A stretch of 64,000 nt of DNA from Vermamoeba vermiformis (lineage: Eukaryota > Tubulinea > Echinamoebida): NCBI GenBank assembly GCA_045837725.1, contig JBEWZL010000208.1, forward strand, positions 62,001-126,000. The letters run 5' to 3'. Below are positions 63,709 to 64,000 of this stretch, piece after piece. Within the stretch, counting starts at the first letter, position 1, and each line of letters starts with the position of its first letter. The notes under the pieces are model-generated. The model was not told the DNA's origin and did not search any database. It saw only the letters and a list, made by a program, of their open reading frames with translations. The position numbers and the translations under genes were made by a program.

Positions 63709-64000
63709 TTTGACATGCAGATGCTGACGTGAGCATCGCCGCTCAACTATTTCCAGGAGGGAATTAATTTATCTATTCATTTACCAAAGGTCAATCAAGC
63801 GAATTACAGCGTTGCCGTGGAAAGCTGCCCGACACTACCAAACTATGGTGACTGTTCATGTGGAGAGAATGCGCCGTCGTAGCCGCAAAACAAATTTAGT
63901 AATATTATTACTAATAATAGGAGTTATAATAGCACGTGTAACGCTGATAGAAGCACCGGATTAGCAAAACTAAAAAAAAGCCGTACTTTGTAAAATTATT
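63709..64000. other. 3' flank, no gene seen
   Basis: The last 290 nt show no coding or RNA signal. Confidence 0.5.

Overview
The window is nuclear DNA of a gene-dense, intron-rich eukaryote. Introns are short (mostly 45-120 nt, GT..AG), many genes are broken into 5-15 exons, non-coding DNA is AT-rich, and intergenic gaps are usually below 1.5 kb. The gene set fits an amoebozoan, possibly a protosteloid or other amoeba with cell-wall-degrading, GPI-anchored and secreted proteins: an IQGAP-type RasGAP, a Cdc7/SepH-type septation kinase, an LDB/SEUSS-type co-regulator, an F-box protein, a CEMIP-like G8 protein and M43 metalloproteases. That placement is inference. No operons are expected, so gene neighbourhood says little about function. 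I re-joined exons by hand, so gene limits are better supported than any single splice site.

Region by region. 0-6 kb: a Rheb/Ras-like GTPase (5' end cut by the window edge), a divergent ubiquitin-like ORF without the diglycine tail, an NTPase fragment abutting a very GC-rich island, and an LDB-type transcription co-regulator. 6-13.5 kb: a GPI-anchored secreted protein with an N-terminal histidine like copper-dependent polysaccharide monooxygenases, a type II membrane GT92 glycosyltransferase, and a SAP-domain nuclear protein. 13.6-25 kb: a 1130-residue GBP-like large GTPase ending in what looks like a dead OTU protease domain, a mitochondrial rhodanese without its cysteine, an ACC-synthase-like PLP enzyme, an F-box protein and a THUMPD3-type tRNA methyltransferase. 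25-30 kb: two proteins with a lambda-repressor-like helix-turn-helix, a HARE-HTH protein and a small secreted protein. 30-41 kb: an EF-hand/purple acid phosphatase fusion, two secreted ORFs and a large chromatin protein (DNMT1-RFD, DDT, WHIM, two PHD fingers). 41-50.4 kb: an Mpo1-like protein, a large G8/beta-helix secreted protein, and two tandem M43 metalloproteases, one broken. 51.6-64 kb: a Cdc7/SepH-like kinase spliced in frame to an IQGAP-type RasGAP with a tRNA-Ile gene inside one intron, a zinc-finger/HTH protein of the same HTH family, and two tandem LRR proteins.

The most unusual items are the kinase-IQGAP fusion (two cytokinesis modules in one polypeptide), the GTPase-pseudo-OTU protein, and a three-member family of XRE-like HTH proteins sharing a C-terminal 'GW...E...L..W' signature. 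Several genes start with a 3-14 nt coding exon followed at once by an intron.
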